Shown here piece after piece: positions 61,501 through 64,000 of a stretch of DNA of 64,000 bases. Position numbers and translations under genes: made by a program. Below the pieces are notes generated by a model. That model made no database searches. It saw only the letters and a list, made by a program, of their open reading frames with translations, and was not told where the DNA came from. This DNA is from Candidatus Omnitrophota bacterium (lineage in GTDB: Bacteria; Omnitrophota; Omnitrophia; Omnitrophales; Aquincolibacteriaceae). The stretch's first letter is position 1, and each line of letters starts with the position of its first letter. The DNA is taken from contig CAIJHQ010000037.1 of assembly GCA_903820505.1 (NCBI GenBank), positions 26,150 to 90,149 on the forward strand, read 5' to 3'.

Positions 61501-64000
61501 TTTGACGGTTTCGGGTGCTGGAACAAAGACGCTTGCCGGGATCACAACGGTGAACGGTAACCTCACTATTGGCACGGGAGCGACGCTGGATGTTTCCACG
61601 AATAATTACAATATGACCGTGGGCGGGAATTGGTCGAATTCCGGAACGTTTACCGCGCGAAGCGGTACGGTTACTTTTAACGGCTCAAATACATCAAGCA
61701 TCTCGGGCGCAACTACTTTCAGTACCCTTACTCTCAGTAAGACAAGCAGTGATGTTATTCTCCTAAGCGCCATCAATGCGACGAACCTTAACATTAGTAA
61801 TGCGGGCACGACATTGACGTTGGCGGGTAATAACCTGACTCTCTCCGGAACGTTTACCAATTACGGAACATTAAGATTGCTCGGCAGTGAGACCCTGACG
61901 GGGTTTACTAACGATACCTCGAATTCAGGAACGGTCGAGTATTATGGAAATGGCAGTTATACGGGCCTGGCCGCCGGGAACAATTATTACAACCTCGCCT
62001 TCTCAGGTGCCGGGACTTACACACTGACCGGAAGTCTGGTTATTTCCGGGAGTATCACCTTTACATCGCCGTATTCTTATTACAAGACGATCACCGTCCA
62101 GGCTTCAAAGGTGGTTGGCGGGCCTTTGACCGATTTTCCGATGCTGTTCTCTGTTATTGACCCAGATTTGAAAACAACGGCAAATGGCGGGAAAGTGACG
62201 AACGCCAATGGATACGACATTGTTTTCACGGACGCGAACGGCGTCAAACTGGCTTATCAGGTTGAAAAATATGATGCCACAACCGGGCAGTTTATTGCGT
62301 GGGTTAAGGTCCCGTCGATAACGAACGGTACGCTTCTCTATATCTATTATGGTAACAGTAATGTATCTGCTTCGCAGGAGAATGCGACCGCTGTGTGGAG
62401 CAATAATTATAATGCGGTGTATCATTTGTCTGGCAATGCGCTGGATTCAACATCAAATGCTTTTAACGGGACCATTGCGGGGGCAATTTCTACTACGGGC
62501 AAGATCGACGGTGCCGAGGCAACTGCGACCGGTCAATATATCACTGGTATGAATGTCGGGGAGGCCGGTGTTATTGATTGGACGATGTCGGCATGGGTAA
62601 AAACCACTTCTACCGCGGCAGGAGTGGTACTTGCTAATAGGCCGTTCCCTGACGCGAGCACCCTCGAACTTCATGTGGGCTGGTTTGCTGGTGCCGCGAC
62701 AAATAACGGCTATGCGTATTTCACCATTGATACTTCCGGCAACGAGTACGGCGTCGTAGGGAACGCAAGTATTGCTGATGGCAACTGGCATTTATTGACC
62801 GGGGTCCGGTCCGGAAGCGTTTATTCCATCTACGTTGATGGTGTACTCCAGGGCACATCTACCAGCGTGGCCGCCGGGCAGGTATCTGCAGGAAGTGTGC
62901 TCGTCGCGGGGGATAGTGCTAGTTCTAGTGAACCTTGGGAGATCAGCCGGCATGGAGCGTGGAATACTAATTTCATCGGTAGTGTGGATGAAGTTAACAT
63001 GGTAGGCACTGGCCGTTCTGCTGGTTGGATACAGACCGGGTATAACAATCAGTCGAATCCCGGTGACGTCGGGGCGCCGGGATTCTATGCGCTTGGCACT
63101 CAAACAGCGGTAAAGGCGACGCTGGTCATGGGAACGAATAATGTAAGCGTTGCCGGGAATTTTACAAATTCCAACGGCAGCACGATGACCGGGACCACAG
63201 GGGCGGTCATATTTAACGGAACCGGAACATCGACGATTTCTGGCGCCACCACATTCCCGAATCTTACCTGCGACACCAGTTCATTGGCAGGAGCTAAGAC
63301 CCTGCTATTTGAGGCCGGGAAGACTTTCACAGTTAGCGGTACCCTGATTTTAACGGGCGCCAGCGGCAAAACCCTTACCATCAATTCAACCGATAATGCC
63401 ACTGCCGCCACTTTGACCATTCCGGCTTCGATCACCACGGGCGTAGATTATGTGAATGTATCTCATAACCATATCTCCGGCTCGAACACCATTACTGCGG
63501 GGGGCAATTCCACTCTTGTTACTGACTATTCCCCGGGTTGGGCCATTTCGGCAGCCACTAAGCTCGGGTTTTACACACAGCCGTCCAATACTGTATATGG
63601 CAATATGATCGCTTCGTTCCAGGTGGAGATCCTGAACAATGGAGGTGTGCGGGTGACATCCGGCACCTACGCTGTGACGATCGCGATCGGCACCAATCCC
63701 GGCAGCGGGACCCTTTCGGGGACGTTCACCGTTAATTCGGTCAGCGGCGTGGCCACCTTCTCGGACCTCAAGATCAACAGGGTCGGGAATGGGTACACAC
63801 TGACGGCCACATCTTCTCCCGTGCTGACCAGTGCAACTTCTACAGCATTTAACATCACGCAGCGTCCGATCACGGTGACAGCGGGAACAGACACAAAGAT
63901 CTACGACGGCGGTGTGACATCGAGTGTGGTTCCGACGATCACCTCCGGCAGTCTCGCGTCCGGGGACAGTGCGACGTGGAGTGAGACGTTCAACACTAAG
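55550..64000 (+). CDS. Giant TpsA-type filamentous haemagglutinin-like exoprotein (partial, C-terminus beyond window)
   Basis: The frame from the ATG at 55550 is open to the right edge, exactly 2817 codons, with no stop found where I read it through. No good Shine-Dalgarno is visible. A signal peptide (residues 1-37, VCVAFLLFCFLVCPLSLMAL) precedes the TPS domain with NPNGIHFSP near residue 120. Next come modules around residues 564 (SRWSEANNWDTGVVP) and 780 (GNWNVGANWVGGVTPG), and many beta repeats (FTAGTSTVNYNGT, YNNLTLSGSG) to about 2170. Then a DUF2341 domain (about 2177-2275, FPMLFSVIDPDLKT), a LamG-like lectin fold (about 2287-2480, WTMSAWVKTTST), an Ig-like domain and an MBG/YDG-type start (RPITVTAGTDTKIYDGGV). 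Thr/Asn/Gly-rich composition fits a secreted adhesin. Confidence 0.9.
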   Translation, partial: MTTKTAYVITKYSNKSKKVCVAFLLFCFLVCPLSLMALPSDWKVESGEAKVESPDANTLNFTVADKTVINFGSFNIGLNEAVHFVQPSATSSVLSRVTGSSMSNIQGTLTANGILFLVNPNGIHFSPTANVQVNTLIASSLDLATATKNFMDGNYIFQHGAADPYSLVLNEGRITGNNIALLGSAVRNDGIIQARAGVVHLAAGDKVTVSFDARQLLQVEVNEAVSGAVVDAQGNAVKDAVANAGEIEAHQVFLTTAVARNLFENAVNQTGVIKAINIMEKKGVIRILGDEKVRLAGLMEAQGGFIDISSKAFIEVTGSFQTAGATELRANGDIQVKADFTNVSGDLKLIADADLDGVGAYKQAAGTTVSTVNSGDITIQSSGAGTIANISSSGDLILKQGGAPANFTQQPDSKIVTKGSMVISHGVTLNGGNTQYEIGESWVGQGNFIPQTSTVSLVSPLQALVVGSNTFNDLIIMVPGKIVKFDSEETQTVLGTLTVRGSYGNLVTLGAIEAPKQWRLNAIGSVDVMFAYLGDCINIRGPPLTALHSDSSNVTNWVVNVLWTGNGSSSRWSEANNWDTGVVPVSSSNVVFNGVGSNANKDSAVDGGFNGVLGSLALEGYTGTLSLARSLTVAGNVTLKSGTFSAGSQTVTVGGNWVNRGGTFQAGTSTVVFNDVSKESCIYGNNTFYNFTSVTPSKVIRFEAGKTQTIRGTFKIQGATDAQHIKLISSEEGALWYIDPQGTRDLSYVWVEDSQNLGSEIIMANSTNRGNSIGWDPTITWGGGTGNWNVGANWVGGVTPGTSDDVVINAGTCTLTASTAVSRVTIGGGTLIINGGVTLTLNGTSGTGTLLTLTSGTFTAQTSSTVAMTANSSVTLTSGAFAFYDLQLSPTITAARGYTFGAGAITINNNFTINPTKTSGGTVALTVTMGANISVTGTTTLTRTGTRATSTLTTSGSNYTLSTGSLSILANGTLTANGSTINVSGSFTNAGTFTVGTSTVNYNGTAQTVLAMTYNNLTLSGSGIKTTTGVTVNGILSMEGTATVSAAPTYGAAATLQYNTSTARTAGTEWLATFAGTGGVIIANTGAITLNAAKVFSASVPLTINSGATLDTGNYQVTFGGDFHNNGGTFTAGSSPIVIANTATTQSIDGFTTTGLVSMTKTAGTATFMGNVNGSGLTINGTGGTLNLGTGLTHTFTGTWTRTAGTLDGGSSTLNLNGTVSGTGGTFTASTGTVNYGGTGAQTIANVNYNTLGFSGARTTNSITINGAVGVAGTLTNTATFSSGNFILTGSTITFNGSGSQTIPSLNGVSYVNLALSVGGTKTLGAAAVVTTAFSVASGVTFDPSSYILSGAGTFTINGTVIVPGATFAANYTIAGTKTINAGSTFNYTNANPTINAGWTYQNLQFSGTGTAGTSGALTIQGDLTNTGGGILNFGANNVILSGTVAANNIAGFTTTGSVSMTKTAGTATLTGNVNGSAFTLNGLGGTLDLGVGLTHTFTGAWTRTNGALLGNSSTLNIGGTTTNTGGTFTAGTSTVNYYAAGAQTIANVTYNNLTLSGSGAKTTTGSTVTGVLSIEGTATIGGTVPAWSGTAYTLQYKTTDVRTVGAEWITPFAGSGGVIIANTAGTITLNAAKVFNTSVPLTINSGATLITGNYQLTFGGNFVNNGGTFTAGSSPIVITGTATTQSIAGFTTTGAVSMTKTAGTATLTGNMTTASLTINGTGGTLNLGVGLSHHVGSDAVGDVTFTNGTLDGGSSTLSVTGNFTGNGGTFTASTGTVNFNGGRSSTAQTINRNVAIIFYNLTINNPMGVTLNHATGATTVNGTLTLTNGTFTLTTALTMGNGATIVRDNGSLSAAPTFGTSVNVTYTGNGTYSTSYEIPVSATVLNNLTVNKSAGTVTLAVSPTVNGNLTVSRGVLNPGTYTVTGSGASNTLLVDANGILNVGALNFTGSYSGFETITLNAGSTVNYSLAGAQNVSNTLTYSNLTVSGAGTKTLAGITTVNGNLTIGTGATLDVSTNNYNMTVGGNWSNSGTFTARSGTVTFNGSNTSSISGATTFSTLTLSKTSSDVILLSAINATNLNISNAGTTLTLAGNNLTLSGTFTNYGTLRLLGSETLTGFTNDTSNSGTVEYYGNGSYTGLAAGNNYYNLAFSGAGTYTLTGSLVISGSITFTSPYSYYKTITVQASKVVGGPLTDFPMLFSVIDPDLKTTANGGKVTNANGYDIVFTDANGVKLAYQVEKYDATTGQFIAWVKVPSITNGTLLYIYYGNSNVSASQENATAVWSNNYNAVYHLSGNALDSTSNAFNGTIAGAISTTGKIDGAEATATGQYITGMNVGEAGVIDWTMSAWVKTTSTAAGVVLANRPFPDASTLELHVGWFAGAATNNGYAYFTIDTSGNEYGVVGNASIADGNWHLLTGVRSGSVYSIYVDGVLQGTSTSVAAGQVSAGSVLVAGDSASSSEPWEISRHGAWNTNFIGSVDEVNMVGTGRSAGWIQTGYNNQSNPGDVGAPGFYALGTQTAVKATLVMGTNNVSVAGNFTNSNGSTMTGTTGAVIFNGTGTSTISGATTFPNLTCDTSSLAGAKTLLFEAGKTFTVSGTLILTGASGKTLTINSTDNATAATLTIPASITTGVDYVNVSHNHISGSNTITAGGNSTLVTDYSPGWAISAATKLGFYTQPSNTVYGNMIASFQVEILNNGGVRVTSGTYAVTIAIGTNPGSGTLSGTFTVNSVSGVATFSDLKINRVGNGYTLTATSSPVLTSATSTAFNITQRPITVTAGTDTKIYDGGVTSSVVPTITSGSLASGDSATWSETFNTK
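58523..59133 (+). repeat. Repeat unit A within tpsA
   Basis: About 610 bp encoding about 204 residues, recurring as unit B at 60130-60751. Shared order: a TSTVNY start, TYNNLTLSGSG, VNGILSMEGTATV, NAAKVFSASVPLTINSGATL, TAGSSPIVI and SMTKTAGTAT. DNA identity is high but broken. A third, shorter copy of the end part lies at about 59855-60060. Confidence 0.75.
60130..60751 (+). repeat. Repeat unit B within tpsA
   Basis: The second copy of the roughly 205-residue module, with the same motif order as unit A but an altered middle segment (the residues after the TATIGGT part). It shows that the exoprotein has grown by internal duplication. Confidence 0.75.

Noticed and set aside
57464..63894. Many minus-strand ORFs opposite the adhesin gene
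   Set aside because: Val/Pro-rich translations are complements of the Thr/Asn-rich adhesin repeats; the plus frame is continuous.
1..64000. CRISPR array, IS element or prophage
   Set aside because: No regularly spaced direct repeats, no transposase or integrase gene and no phage genes were seen; the only mobile-like traces are the tRNA-flanking inserts and palindromes.

Overview
The window reads as a gene-dense chromosome segment of a Gram-negative (diderm) bacterium. By eye the core genes are GC-rich, with short AT-rich islands between transcription units (541-869, 9105-9256, 20170-20404, 55202-55549). An outer membrane is implied by an LptF/LptG-type permease and a two-partner-secretion pore (TpsB). 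DapL, GlnRS next to GluRS, a DUF2582-type winged-helix protein and a very large secreted adhesin would suit a candidate phylum such as Omnitrophota, or a relative of the PVC/deltaproteobacterial groups. That placement is inference only; no rRNA or marker tree is available here.

Layout. 1-3041: a partial secreted protein facing left, and a REC-PAS-GGDEF-EAL protein whose GGDEF motif is degenerate. 3219-7252: secreted or membrane proteins of unknown role, a small receiver-like protein and glgC. 7246-9832 (minus strand): an LptF/G permease, a ComF-like protein and an EF-P paralogue of the EfpL/YeiP type. 9944-12496: an RluA-type pseudouridine synthase, a three-gene overlapping operon ending in a DnaQ-like exonuclease, and rpsU, a 59-codon gene. 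12636-20169: hisS-aspS-phoH-pgpH-ybeY-recO, a compact translation/RNA-processing/repair run with several overlaps. 20405-28935: two unknown proteins, dapL, folK-panC-panD-aspartate dehydrogenase, uvrA, a winged-helix protein and cutA. 29009-38458: an XRE-cupin regulator, a ComEA-like helix-hairpin-helix protein, glyQ-glyS, ppdK, a primary-type sigma factor with an extraordinary Lys/Arg-rich tail, apt and tRNA-Arg(CCT). 38639-46890: a secreted coiled-coil protein, 5-formyl-THF cyclo-ligase, xseA-xseB, ispA-dxs, nadK, a lone receiver and gltX. 46923-52578: glnS, tRNA-Gln(CTG), a PAS histidine kinase, a cupin, galE, a yeast-type cytosine deaminase and another cupin. 52761-64000: a secreted transglutaminase-like protein, a TpsB pore and a TpsA exoprotein of at least 2817 codons that runs off the right edge.

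How the genes work together. Much of the window is housekeeping: aminoacylation (His, Asp, Gly, Glu, Gln), isoprenoid precursors (ispA-dxs), pantothenate/NAD metabolism around aspartate, glycogen precursor synthesis, and DNA repair (uvrA, recO, xseAB). The accessory part is the right end, where a secreted cysteine-protease-like protein, the TpsB pore and the giant TpsA adhesin form a surface-display locus. TpsA carries a TPS domain, NW-type modules, many beta repeats, DUF2341, a LamG-like lectin fold, an Ig-like domain and an MBG/YDG-type domain.

The most unusual signal I found is at the two tRNA genes. Each has a copy of its own 5' end about 100-120 bp upstream, at the normal distance from a TATAAT promoter. 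The two copies are separated by a palindrome-containing insert. This looks like the footprint of something that inserts at tRNA 5' ends and rebuilds the gene.
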